Positions 1 through 8,500 of a DNA stretch of 64,000 nt are shown here, piece after piece (the stretch's first letter is position 1; each line of letters starts with the position of its first letter). The notes beneath the pieces are model-generated. The model was not told where the DNA came from, did not search any database, and was given only the letters and a program-made list of their open reading frames with translations. The DNA comes from Planctomycetaceae bacterium (GTDB lineage Bacteria > Planctomycetota > Phycisphaerae > Phycisphaerales > SM1A02). A program made the position numbers and the translations under genes. The stretch lies in contig JAIXYQ010000014.1 in the NCBI GenBank assembly GCA_027490145.1, forward strand, positions 62,001 through 126,000, written 5' to 3'.

Positions 1-240
1 GCCCACCCACTCCTGCGCGGCTTCGCCGTCGCCGACATCGGGATCCCGGATCACCCCGGCAGCACGCAGCGCATCGTGCACGCAGCCGGGGACGACGGCG
101 GAGAAACGCTTGCCGGCCACGCCCTCGGGCAAGGCCGGTGCATCCTCGGTGCGAGGCCGGGGGATGCCGCCATGGACCGGCGGCGCAGCGGGCACGAGTG
201 CGCGAACGGTCCAAGCATCACCGGCGATCGACTGGATCAT
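1..240 (-). CDS. Beta-mannosidase-like glycoside hydrolase (GH2), N-terminal 80 codons, cut by window edge
   Basis: On the minus strand an ATG at 238-240 opens a frame that stays open to base 1 (80 codons). The translation contains WTVRALVPA near the start, then FSAVVPGCVHDALRAAG, IRDPDVGDGE and QEW. This is the N-terminal pattern of GH2 beta-mannosidases (VPG-x-VH-x-DL followed by IPDPYYGDNE-like residues). The catalytic part lies outside the window. It is the third gene of a minus-strand run with the alpha-mannosidase and symporter, 58 bases after the symporter stop, so these enzymes probably trim alpha- and beta-linked mannosides together. A TAGCGT hexamer sits 9 bases before the ATG. The family call is by motif from a short fragment. 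Confidence 0.7.
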   Translation of the reverse strand, partial: MIQSIAGDAWTVRALVPAAPPVHGGIPRPRTEDAPALPEGVAGKRFSAVVPGCVHDALRAAGVIRDPDVGDGEAAQEWVG

Positions 241-298
241 GGAGCGCGCACGCTAGCGCAGGTGGAGCCCCCGGCGGCGCCCCGGGCGGATGCAGGGC

Positions 299-2341
299 TC
301 AGCACACCCGGCCGTCGTCAGATGCATCGGGCCGATAGGAGCGCAGGTCACGGCGAAGCCGCAGGTAGTCGCGCATCCCGCCGACGGTGAACCAGACCAT
401 CACCACGGTGCTCGCTGCGAGGATGAACCAGCTCCAGATGCCCCAATACCAGGCCCACTGCGCGTCGCTGATCGCCTGTCCCTGCGATGCCCGCCACAGC
501 AGCCACGGCGTGGCGACGGTGAAGAGCAGCGTGAACGCGAGCGGCCACGCCAGCGTGATGACGGCCACGAAACGATCCCAACCCTTGTACTGACGGTCGA
601 ACCCGAGCTTCTCCAGGAAGGTCGTGGGCGCGGCATCGGCCTCGGCACCGCCCTCCACGCGCCAGCGGCCGCGGTGCAGCAGGCGATCGAGGTCGAATCG
701 GCCATCGGCCGCGGCCATCGCGTGCGGTGCGGCGCCGAGCCGGCGCGCCGCAAGGCTCCCACCCACGTACCCGATGCACGAAACCATCATCGCGGCGAAG
801 CTGAGTTCCATGCCGGTGAAGTGTGCACGCAGCCAAGTGGCCGCGGCGCCCAAGGCCGCACGCACCGCGCCGCCGGACCCCGAGGTCCACGCCTCGACCG
901 TCGCCGCATCGGCGTTCAGCGCGACGATGCCCACGAGGCAGACGACCATCCCTGACACCATCGCGCACCAGGCGCCGACGGTGTTCCCCCACCGCGTGTA
1001 GAGGCCGCCGATGATCACGGCACCGCCGCCGGCGACGAAGATGCTGCCGGTGAGCGCGCCGTACATCGCCACGTACTCGTTCGGCTTCCAGGACCAGCTG
1101 AACACGAACGCGAAGACGGCGACGGCGAGCACGGCAGCCTTGAGCAGCAGCAGCTGGGCGCGCGGCGACATCGGGCGCTTGCGGAACGGCAGCACGATGT
1201 CCTGCACGGCGATGCTCGCCCACGAGTGCATGTACGCGCTGTCCGTGCTGATCGCGGCACCGAGCATGGCGGCGACCACCAGGCCCAGCAGGCCCGTGGG
1301 CAGCATGACGCCCAGTGCGAGCGGCACGCGCATCTCGGCCTGCAGCGCGGGGGTCGGCTGCGCCGCGATCTGCGCCTGCAGCGGCGCGGCGGCCTCGGCC
1401 CAGTCCGGATGCGTGAGGAACGCGCGCACCGCCAGCGGGATCAGCACGGTGACCAGCATGAGCGTGCGGTAGCGCCACCCGTTGAGGAGCTGGCCCATGC
1501 GCGCCTCGTGGGCATCGCGCGCGGCGCTGTTGTAGCCCTGGTCGCCCTGCCAGGCGCGGCAGGCGTAGAAGAGCGTGAAGGCACTGATGAGCCAGTAGAC
1601 GACGTTGAAGTTCCCCTCGTCCTGCAGCCCGAGCGGGTTGACCATGCTCTTGCCCGCCGGCAGCATCGCCATGGTCTCCTCGAGCTTCAGCCAGGGGAAC
1701 TTGAGCAGCACCCAGTAGCAGACCGTGACGAAGGTGCAGAAGCAGAAGACGCCCTGGAAGAAGTCGGTCACGAGCACCGCGAGCATGCCCCCCGCGAAGA
1801 CCATGAAGACCGCGAAGGCCAGCAGGCCGCCCATGACGACCGGGAAGGTCTCGACGGCGGCGCCCCCGATCGCGAACTCCGCCGGCAGCCCGAGCATGGC
1901 GATGAAGAACCGCGCCGTGACGCCCGGGAAGATCGCGTAGTTGAGGATGCCGCTCACGAACGCCACGACGCCGCTGAAGACGCGGAAGCGCTTGGAGTAT
2001 CGCAGCTCGAAGAACTGCGCCAGGGTCATCGCGCGGGTCTCGCGGAAGCGGTAGATGACCCAACCGGTGATCGCCAGCAGGATGAGCGACGGCCCCTCGA
2101 GGTAGCCCCACCAGTACTGCGTGAAGCCCACGTCGTAGCCGAGCTGGAAGTACCAGACCAGCGTGATCACGCCGACCTGGGCCATGTTGTACGAGACGGT
2201 GAGCAGGTACCGGCCGGCGAGCCGGTTCGCGCTGAGGAAGCCGCTCACGCTGCGGGCATGCTCACGGAGGTTCCAGGCCGAGAGTGCAAGCGCCACCACG
2301 AACCCGATGACGATGAGCCAATCGACGGTCGCGAGCGTCAT
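299..2341 (-). CDS. Sodium:solute symporter family transporter
   Basis: This is a 680-residue integral membrane protein with about 13-14 hydrophobic segments, starting with a membrane helix at residues 7-22. Family features are the YNMAQVG segment near 51-57 and GAAISTDSAYMHSW near 361-374, the SSS-family region that lines the sodium site. The segment GWVIYRFRETRAMTLAQFFE (residues 93-112) also fits SSS proteins. It sits in the inner membrane and probably imports a sugar or glycoside using the sodium gradient. Its position between an alpha-mannosidase and a beta-mannosidase suggests mannose or manno-oligosaccharide, but substrate cannot be read from sequence. The ATG lies 9 bases past the alpha-mannosidase stop. 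Confidence 0.9.
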   Translation of the reverse strand: MTLATVDWLIVIGFVVALALSAWNLREHARSVSGFLSANRLAGRYLLTVSYNMAQVGVITLVWYFQLGYDVGFTQYWWGYLEGPSLILLAITGWVIYRFRETRAMTLAQFFELRYSKRFRVFSGVVAFVSGILNYAIFPGVTARFFIAMLGLPAEFAIGGAAVETFPVVMGGLLAFAVFMVFAGGMLAVLVTDFFQGVFCFCTFVTVCYWVLLKFPWLKLEETMAMLPAGKSMVNPLGLQDEGNFNVVYWLISAFTLFYACRAWQGDQGYNSAARDAHEARMGQLLNGWRYRTLMLVTVLIPLAVRAFLTHPDWAEAAAPLQAQIAAQPTPALQAEMRVPLALGVMLPTGLLGLVVAAMLGAAISTDSAYMHSWASIAVQDIVLPFRKRPMSPRAQLLLLKAAVLAVAVFAFVFSWSWKPNEYVAMYGALTGSIFVAGGGAVIIGGLYTRWGNTVGAWCAMVSGMVVCLVGIVALNADAATVEAWTSGSGGAVRAALGAAATWLRAHFTGMELSFAAMMVSCIGYVGGSLAARRLGAAPHAMAAADGRFDLDRLLHRGRWRVEGGAEADAAPTTFLEKLGFDRQYKGWDRFVAVITLAWPLAFTLLFTVATPWLLWRASQGQAISDAQWAWYWGIWSWFILAASTVVMVWFTVGGMRDYLRLRRDLRSYRPDASDDGRVC

Positions 2342-2347
2342 GCAGCC

Positions 2348-2353
2348 ATGCTA
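2348..2353 (-). promoter_or_regulatory. Candidate -10 element TAGCAT, 6 bases before the symporter ATG
   Basis: On the minus strand TAGCAT is followed by six bases and the ATG of the symporter gene. Its first three bases are the stop codon of the alpha-mannosidase gene, so the match could arise partly by chance. Same geometry as the other leaderless-type promoters in this window. Confidence 0.35.
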
Positions 2354-5300
2354 ACGACGCCCCGCCCGCCGGATCCTGAGCGACGCGATCTCGAACGCGC
2401 GCAGGCCCAGCCACCACCCATCGCGGTCCGTGCACGGAGCGAGCCGCGATCGGGCGATCGGCGCCTCGAAGAGGTCGCACCGCACGACGTCCCGGTGCGG
2501 CATCGATGGCGACACCAGGACCTGACGGGGCGCGCCCGAGTGATCCACCAGTCGCACCACGATGTCGCCGCTGCCGTCCGCTGCGGGCTTCATGGCACTC
2601 ACCTCGAGCAGGCCGTCGCCGAAGGCAAGGATCCCCACCGGGTGCATGCCCGCTGCCGCGGCGCCGGCGCGGCCGCTGGCCACGGTCAACGTTGGATTGT
2701 TGAACCAGTCCGCCTCGATGGCCACCGACGAGGCATCGGGCCCCACCGGCAGGATGGCGTAGGCGAACTCATGCACGCCACGGTCGCAGGTCGGGTCGGG
2801 GAAGTTGGGGCTCTTCACCAGCGTCAGGCCCATCGTGCCGAGCTTGCCGCTCTTGCCGAAGATGCCGTCGTCGAGGATGGCCACGCCGTCCTGGCCATCG
2901 TGCACGAGCATCCAGTCGTGGCCCGGCACCTCGAACTGGGCCGCCTGCCAACTCGTGTTCTCGTGCGCATCGCGGTCGATCCAGCCGAACTGCGTGCCGA
3001 ACCGCACGGTGCGGCTGCGGAGCGCCGTCGGGAAGAACGCGCGAAGCACCGTGCGCTCCTCGCGCCAGTCGAGCCGCGTGGCGATGCGAAGGAACGACTC
3101 ACCGGGCCGCAGGCTGCAGGTCTGCACGATGCGGCTGGCCCGACCGAGTGAGCGCTCGATGCGCAGCATCGGCACGCCGGCCTTCACCATCGGCGTGATG
3201 GTCGGGCGGCCGGGGATCGGGATCGGCTTCTCGGCGTGCTCGCGATCGGTGTCCCACGCTTCCCACCGGCGCGGGCGGTCCTCATAGAGGGCAAGCTCGT
3301 TGAGCCCGCAGCCCTCGCGTGCCGTGCAGGACACGCCGCCGCGCTCGACCCAGGTCACGCGACCCTGCGCGTCGAACTCCGCGACATCATGGCCCAGCCG
3401 GAGCGTGGTTCGCGTGGCCGTGGCGCGGGCCGGCTTCGCGCGGCGCACCGTCGCGACGCCGCACCCGGGAAGCTCCTGGAGGCGTGGTTCGGCGGTGCCG
3501 GCATCGCCCACCGGATCGAACTCGATCGCCGTGCTCGCCGGGTTGAAGACCACCTCACCCGCGGCCGGCACGCGCGCGCGGATGCGGCCGAGCCCATCGT
3601 CGCGCAGCTCCTCGAGCCGTGCGAGCGCCGTGCCCATGGCCACGCGCGCATCGTCGTAGACGGCCTTGATGCTCGAGCCGGGCAGGATGTCGTGGAACTG
3701 GTGCAGCAGGACGGTCTTCCAGAGTCCGTCGAGCTCGGCGAGCAGCGCGCGCTCGTCGCTGCGCTGCATCGGTGCGACCACGGCAAGCATCTCGACCTGG
3801 CGGAGCAGGCGCTCGCCTCGCCGGTTGGCCTGCTTGATCCAGCGCTGGCTCGTGTAGGTGCCACGATGCGCCTCGAGGTAGAGCTCGCCGTCCCACACCG
3901 GCAGCGGCTCGCCGCGCCGTTCGCTGGCGCGTGCCTGCCGATGCAGCTCGCCGCACAGGTTCCCCGCCTTCATGGGTTCGCACGCGGGCAGCCCCTGTGC
4001 GCGGGCGGCGTTGGCCGCGCGCTCGATCTGCGATGGGTCGGGGCCGCCACCGCCATCGCCCCATCCGTACGGCTGCAGGTAGGCGCGCACGCGACCCTGG
4101 TCCTGGCGCTCGATGTTGCGCGCGCCCGCCACCAGGTCGTTGGGGAGCAGTTCGCTGTTGTAGTTGTGGCCCGGCGTGAAGTGGCTGAGCACCTCGGTGC
4201 CGTCGAGGCCCCGCCAGTGGAAGGTCACGTGCGGGAAGCGGTTGGTGCCGCTCCAGATCATCTTGTTGGTGATGAAGGTGTCCAGCCCGGCCAGCCGCGT
4301 GATCTGCGGCAGGCACGCCGGGAAACCGAAGGTGTCGGGCAGGTACAGGAAGCGCTGCGGCGCGGCACCACCGAAGTGCTCACGCCACCAGCCCACGCCA
4401 TGCGCGATCTGTCGGATGAAGCTCTCCCCGCTCGGGCAGGTCCCATCGGGCTCGATCCACATGGCGCCGTTGGGCTCCCACCGTCCGGCCTTGACGGCCT
4501 TGGTGACCTGCGCGAAGAGCGCGGGGCTCTCCTCCTTCACCATCTGGTACTGCGCGGCCTGGCTGCAGAGGAAGTTGAAGGACGGGAATCGCTCGATCGA
4601 ACGCAGGGCCGTGGCGAAGGTGCGCAGGCACTTGCGCCGGGTCTCGTCGATCCGCCACAGCCACGCCGTGTCGATGTGCGCATGGCCGATCGGCACGCAG
4701 GTGGTGGCATGCATCGGATCCGAGGAGCCCTTCAGCAGGTCCTCCAGCACGGCCGCCTGCGCGAGCACCGACTCCCGCGTGATGCCGCCGGCGGGGATCG
4801 CACGCACGATGGCGCCGAGCCCCCTGCGCAGGTCGTTCGTGCGCGGGTCCTCGGCGTTGCCGTGCCAGAGGCATCGGCGCAGGAGGTCGAAGCGTTCCGC
4901 GAACTGCCAGACCGGTTCGTCGAGCGTCACGAGTTCGGCGCACTCGAGCCGGCCCGGCTTGCGTTCACCCCATCGCGCCCGGACCTCGGGCTGGTCCCAC
5001 CAGAAGGTCGTCGCTCCCAGCGGAAGATTGCACGCGGCCTCGATCCACAACTCGACGCGCTGGCCGGCGCGGCCACGGCCCCGGTCACCCCAGACCAGCG
5101 GTGCGATCGGCGCCGTGTCGTGGTAGGGATCGAGTCCCGCGTGCGGCACGCCATCGACCCACACGCACGCTTCCGTCCCGCTGGAGAAGCGCAGCAGCAC
5201 GCGCTCGCCCGCGAACTCCCGCGGCATCGTGCCGCGGACGCGGAACCAGGCGGTCGACCAGATCGGCCCCCAACGATGCCCCACCTCGACGCGCGTGGTG

Positions 5301-5452
5301 CGCGCCTGCATCGCCCGCGCGGGATCCACACGCTCGGGGAAGTGCGCCATGTCGACGCGCAGGTCGACGCGGTGCGGCATGGCGAGGGGCTTCAGGAGAT
5401 CGTTGCAGAACTCCTCGAAGCGGATGGCATCCATCTGGTGGTCGGGCAGCAC
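2351..5452 (-). CDS. Alpha-mannosidase, glycoside hydrolase family 38
   Basis: The protein hydrolyses terminal alpha-mannose. Numbered from the GTG at 5450-5452 it has 1033 residues, the usual size for a long GH38 enzyme. HAHIDTAWLW (about 257-266) carries the zinc-binding His and Asp, and LPDTFGF (about 371-377) carries the nucleophilic Asp; the stretch between them (EPNGAMWIEPD, SGESFIRQ) is also typical. The rest is a beta-rich GH38 C-terminal region. No signal peptide is visible, so it is probably cytoplasmic and acts on imported glycans. The frame is open further upstream, but a TACGCT hexamer lies 7 bases before this GTG, which favours it. The next in-frame ATG is at 5434 (MDAIRFEEF). 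Confidence 0.93.
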   Translation of the reverse strand: MLPDHQMDAIRFEEFCNDLLKPLAMPHRVDLRVDMAHFPERVDPARAMQARTTRVEVGHRWGPIWSTAWFRVRGTMPREFAGERVLLRFSSGTEACVWVDGVPHAGLDPYHDTAPIAPLVWGDRGRGRAGQRVELWIEAACNLPLGATTFWWDQPEVRARWGERKPGRLECAELVTLDEPVWQFAERFDLLRRCLWHGNAEDPRTNDLRRGLGAIVRAIPAGGITRESVLAQAAVLEDLLKGSSDPMHATTCVPIGHAHIDTAWLWRIDETRRKCLRTFATALRSIERFPSFNFLCSQAAQYQMVKEESPALFAQVTKAVKAGRWEPNGAMWIEPDGTCPSGESFIRQIAHGVGWWREHFGGAAPQRFLYLPDTFGFPACLPQITRLAGLDTFITNKMIWSGTNRFPHVTFHWRGLDGTEVLSHFTPGHNYNSELLPNDLVAGARNIERQDQGRVRAYLQPYGWGDGGGGPDPSQIERAANAARAQGLPACEPMKAGNLCGELHRQARASERRGEPLPVWDGELYLEAHRGTYTSQRWIKQANRRGERLLRQVEMLAVVAPMQRSDERALLAELDGLWKTVLLHQFHDILPGSSIKAVYDDARVAMGTALARLEELRDDGLGRIRARVPAAGEVVFNPASTAIEFDPVGDAGTAEPRLQELPGCGVATVRRAKPARATATRTTLRLGHDVAEFDAQGRVTWVERGGVSCTAREGCGLNELALYEDRPRRWEAWDTDREHAEKPIPIPGRPTITPMVKAGVPMLRIERSLGRASRIVQTCSLRPGESFLRIATRLDWREERTVLRAFFPTALRSRTVRFGTQFGWIDRDAHENTSWQAAQFEVPGHDWMLVHDGQDGVAILDDGIFGKSGKLGTMGLTLVKSPNFPDPTCDRGVHEFAYAILPVGPDASSVAIEADWFNNPTLTVASGRAGAAAAGMHPVGILAFGDGLLEVSAMKPAADGSGDIVVRLVDHSGAPRQVLVSPSMPHRDVVRCDLFEAPIARSRLAPCTDRDGWWLGLRAFEIASLRIRRAGRR

Positions 5453-5459
5453 GGCGCGG

Positions 5460-5465
5460 AGCGTA
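5460..5465 (-). promoter_or_regulatory. Candidate -10 element TACGCT, 7 bases before the alpha-mannosidase GTG
   Basis: Minus-strand TACGCT, seven bases, then GTG at 5452. No Shine-Dalgarno sequence precedes either candidate start. The spacing matches the other leaderless-type promoters here and is the main reason for choosing the GTG. Confidence 0.5.
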
Positions 5466-5602
5466 CGGCGCGGACGCTGCGTGCACCACGACACGACGAC
5501 CCCCCACGCGCGCGTGCCGCGTCGGCATCCGTCGATGGGTGCATCACGACAGCGCCCCACCATCGGGGGCGGGGCGCAGGTCATGCCGGGGACGCGGCAG
5601 GC

Positions 5603-6511
5603 TCAGAAGTTGAACTGGATGCCCGCGTAGTAGCGGAGTTCGTTCTTGGCCGTGCCGTCTGTGGCGCTCGAGTTGTACTCATCACGGATGCCCGCGATGA
5701 AGGACAGGTTGTCGGTGTTGGGAATGTCCCAGATGAAGTCGGCGTAGACGTTGAAGAAGTAGAACTCCTGGAAGTTCGCGACGTCGGGAACGTACTGACC
5801 GCCGAACTTCAGCCGCTGCTCGTCGTTGATCGTCCACAGGCCTTCGAACGAGGCCAGGAAGCTCGGGTACCAGCGATCGCTCGTGCCCTCTTCACGCGTG
5901 GCACCTAAACCGATGCGCGGCGTGAGTTCCAGCGGCTTCTCGGTGTAGAGCCGGTAGCCGACCCCGCCGAAGATGCTGTAGCGCTGCTTCCACGACTGGA
6001 ACTCGTCGTACTCGAACTGGGCCTTCTCGAAGATGGTCCAGCGGCTTTCGCCCAGGTCGCGCTCGAGGATCTGCGTGGCCAGGATGTTGTTGTCCTGCGC
6101 CTCACCGTTGTTGGCCCGGTAGTACCACTGGGCATCGAACTGGAAGAGCCAGCCGTCTTCCTTGTAGACCGTGCCGCCCGCGAGCCGAACGTCGATGGTG
6201 TCGTTGGTCGACTGCACGCCCGAGACCGACGCGTTCACGTACGACTTCCAGGGCGAGGCCGGGGCCGGCGGCTCGATCGCCTTCACGTCGGTGTACTGGT
6301 CGGGCCGGAGAGCGATGTCGCCCAGCACCGGGTGCTTGAGGACGATGCCGTTGGCATCCTGCTTGGTGACCTCGCCCTTGAGGGTCTCGCCGTTGGAGAG
6401 CTTGACCTCGGACTGCGGTGGAGTGGGCTGCGCCTGCATGAGCGCGTAGGTATCGGCCAGCGCGACGGGCGCGACGATGAAGGCAACGAGGACAGTGATG
6501 AGTCGGATCAT
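5603..6511 (-). CDS. DUF481-type outer-membrane beta-barrel protein
   Basis: The 302-residue protein begins with a signal peptide (MIRLITVLVAFIVAPVALA, cleavage near residue 19). A short beta-rich module follows (about 35-75: LSNGETLKGEV, GIVLKHPVLGDI), often seen before the barrel in planctomycete DUF481 proteins. Residues 85-302 alternate aromatic and polar residues as in a beta barrel and end in GIQFNF, with the C-terminal aromatic expected of outer-membrane proteins. Function is unknown; the family (related to E. coli YdiY) has no settled role. The upstream frame to 6847 is rejected because it is Arg/Pro-rich with no protein-like pattern. A GC-rich hairpin (5552-5577) after the stop could terminate it but lacks a T run. 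Confidence 0.82.
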   Translation of the reverse strand: MIRLITVLVAFIVAPVALADTYALMQAQPTPPQSEVKLSNGETLKGEVTKQDANGIVLKHPVLGDIALRPDQYTDVKAIEPPAPASPWKSYVNASVSGVQSTNDTIDVRLAGGTVYKEDGWLFQFDAQWYYRANNGEAQDNNILATQILERDLGESRWTIFEKAQFEYDEFQSWKQRYSIFGGVGYRLYTEKPLELTPRIGLGATREEGTSDRWYPSFLASFEGLWTINDEQRLKFGGQYVPDVANFQEFYFFNVYADFIWDIPNTDNLSFIAGIRDEYNSSATDGTAKNELRYYAGIQFNF

Positions 6512-6580
6512 GTTCGGGGTTCCACGGGGCGAGGCGAGGGTGCCATCGGCCGTCAGTGGCCCGAAATCCCGAGCCGGTCC

Positions 6581-6608
6581 TTGACAACGGGGGCGGGCAC
6601 GATACCCT
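6581..6608 (+). promoter_or_regulatory. Candidate sigma-70-type promoter of the exporter operon
   Basis: TTGACA at 6581-6586, a 16-base spacer, then TACCCT at 6603-6608. Seven bases later comes a GTG (6616). This is one of the few candidate promoters here with a perfect -35 box. The predicted transcript would begin at or next to the start codon. Confidence 0.55.
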
Positions 6609-6615
6609 TTGGGCC

Positions 6616-7068
6616 GTGAAGCGTGTGGCCATTCATCTCCTGGCCCTCTGGGTCGCTCTCTGCTGCTGTCAGTGGCGGGCGATCGGTTCGGTGCTGGGCA
6701 TGCCCGCCCTGCCGTCGTGCTGCGCGGGTGGGCCTGCCGCCGATGCGTCGCCGTGCGATGACGACCGGCCCTGCGCTGACGATGCGTGCTGCGCAGCACC
6801 GGCGTGTTGCGACGAGGTTCCCGCCGATGACCGCGGCCCCGCTCCAAGCGACGGCCGTTGCACCGGCTGCTGCGACAAGGCTCCTGCCGCGTCGGACGCC
6901 GATCCGCTCGCCGGCGCCTTCGACCTGTTCGTCGATGGCCTTGGCACGATGCTGCTCTGCGTCATCGTCGAACCGAGTTCGAACCCGGCGTCGGCGCTCG
7001 GCGCCGGCACGGTGTGGCACCCGCCGCCGGGTCGCCTGCGACCCCTCCTCTGCATCCTGACGGTGTGA
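6616..7068 (+). CDS. Cysteine-rich protein with N-terminal membrane or signal segment, head of exporter operon
   Basis: I do not recognise the family. The 150-residue product has a hydrophobic start (VKRVAIHLLALWVALCCC), then a segment with many paired cysteines (PSCCAGG, DACCAAPACCDE, GRCTGCC) and Asp-rich spacers, a second hydrophobic stretch (FDLFVDGLGTMLLCVIVE) and a basic C-terminus. The cysteine pairs suggest metal or thiol chemistry outside the cytoplasm; that is inference. It lies 76 bases before the TolC-like gene on the same strand, and appears to be the promoter-proximal gene of the exporter operon. The GTG is chosen because the only upstream ATG (6556) would place the promoter inside the gene. 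Confidence 0.6.
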   Translation: MKRVAIHLLALWVALCCCQWRAIGSVLGMPALPSCCAGGPAADASPCDDDRPCADDACCAAPACCDEVPADDRGPAPSDGRCTGCCDKAPAASDADPLAGAFDLFVDGLGTMLLCVIVEPSSNPASALGAGTVWHPPPGRLRPLLCILTV

Positions 7069-7144
7069 CCGTCGACCGCGCGTCGCACCGGCCCCGAGTG
7101 GCCGGGCGTTGTTCGTTCGACCTGTCCAACACCGAAGGAACCCC

Positions 7145-8500
7145 ATGCCACGGATCATGCTCCTGGCGGCGACCAGTCTGGTCGCCGCAGCCTGCACGGC
7201 GACCAGCCATCACGATGGATCGCGTGCATCGATCGACCACGACCTGACGCGCGCCGCGCTCGGCAACGACCACGAGCCATCGACGACCGCTCGCGACCGT
7301 CATGCCCCGCCGTCGGACGCGCCGCTGGGCTCGGACAGCGCGGTCGCGTTCGCGATCGCCAACAATCCCTCCTTCCGCGCCGAGGTGCTCGCTGCACACG
7401 AAGCAGCGCTCGCGGTCGATGCGGTGGCGCTCGGTCCCACACCGATGGTGATGCTCGAGGTCGGCGTGCCGATCAGCGACATGGCGAGCGTGCCGGTGCT
7501 CGCGCTCCTCACGGCGTCGCTCACCGACCTCGTCACGCGCGATGACCGCATGGAGGCCGCGAGCCTTCGTGCGCAAGCCGCGCACCTGCAGGCCATCGAC
7601 GCCGCGGCCACACTCGCTGCGGACGTGCGCGAGCGGCACGCCATGGCGTGGCAGGCCCAGGAGTCGCTGCGATTGGCCCAGCTCCGGTTGGCCCTGTTCC
7701 AGGTCGAGGCCGATCGCGAATCGGCGCTCGCTTCCCGGGGCATGGCTTCCACGCGCCGCGATCAGGCCGGCTCGGCCATGCTCGCCTCCGCACGGGCCCA
7801 ACTCGAGCAAACGCGCGCGGCCCACGTCACCAGCCTGCGGGCACTCGCGATCACCATGGGCTGCGCGCTGGACTGCACCGACTGGACGATCGAACGCCCG
7901 GAACTGCCGGCGCTTCCTGACCCGGCACTGCTCGCCGGCAGCGTCCACACCCCCGCGGCGCGCATGGCGGTGGCACTGGCCGCAGCGGCGCGCATCGAGG
8001 CCGGGCTGATCCGGTCCGGCCTCGCGCAGAACGCCAACATCGGAGCCGGCTACATGCAGGACGAAGAAGGCATGCGGGCGATTCCCATCACGCTGCAGTT
8101 CGCGCTGCCGGTCGGCGGCGAAGGTGGCACGCGCGGCGAACGCGCTGACCTGCTCGACGAGGCGGCGCGCCTGCGTGCCGACGCGGCGCTGCAGCAGGCG
8201 CACGTGCGCCTTGCCGATGCGATCGACCGCGAAGCCTCGATGCGCGCGGCGGCCACGGCACTCGAACGCACCACGCTCGCGGCCGCCCGTGCCCAGCAGG
8301 AGCGCGCGCGCACCCTGGCCCAGCGAGGCGCCGCAACCACCAAGGACCGCGATCAACTCCAGCTGGCCTGCATCGAGGCCGAGTCGCAGGCCCTGATGGC
8401 GTACGCATCGGCCTGCATCGCCGCCGCACAGCGCGTCGCGGCAAGTGCCGGCATCGATCTTGCCAGCAGCAACGAGCACCCACGGAGCGCGTCACGATGA
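7145..8500 (+). CDS. TolC-family outer-membrane efflux lipoprotein
   Basis: The 451-residue protein starts with a lipoprotein-like signal (MPRIMLLAATSLVAAACT; likely lipidated Cys17). After a His/Asp-containing linker come two alpha-helical, Ala-rich repeats (FAIANNPSFRAEVLAAHEAAL; ADAALQQAHVRLADAI) typical of the TolC/OEP fold. SAVAFAIANNP corresponds to the usual A-x-x-NNP motif at the start of the first repeat. It would form the outer-membrane duct for the adaptor and ABC pump encoded next. AAGGA is correctly placed before the ATG, so it is translated with a leader. Its stop overlaps the next start (ATGA). The substrate is unknown. Confidence 0.85.
   Translation: MPRIMLLAATSLVAAACTATSHHDGSRASIDHDLTRAALGNDHEPSTTARDRHAPPSDAPLGSDSAVAFAIANNPSFRAEVLAAHEAALAVDAVALGPTPMVMLEVGVPISDMASVPVLALLTASLTDLVTRDDRMEAASLRAQAAHLQAIDAAATLAADVRERHAMAWQAQESLRLAQLRLALFQVEADRESALASRGMASTRRDQAGSAMLASARAQLEQTRAAHVTSLRALAITMGCALDCTDWTIERPELPALPDPALLAGSVHTPAARMAVALAAAARIEAGLIRSGLAQNANIGAGYMQDEEGMRAIPITLQFALPVGGEGGTRGERADLLDEAARLRADAALQQAHVRLADAIDREASMRAAATALERTTLAAARAQQERARTLAQRGAATTKDRDQLQLACIEAESQALMAYASACIAAAQRVAASAGIDLASSNEHPRSASR

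Noticed and set aside
1226..3151. Long plus-strand frame antisense to the symporter and alpha-mannosidase
   Set aside because: His/Arg/Glu-rich shadow composition; both minus-strand genes have strong family motifs. Similar shadows occur opposite most genes here.
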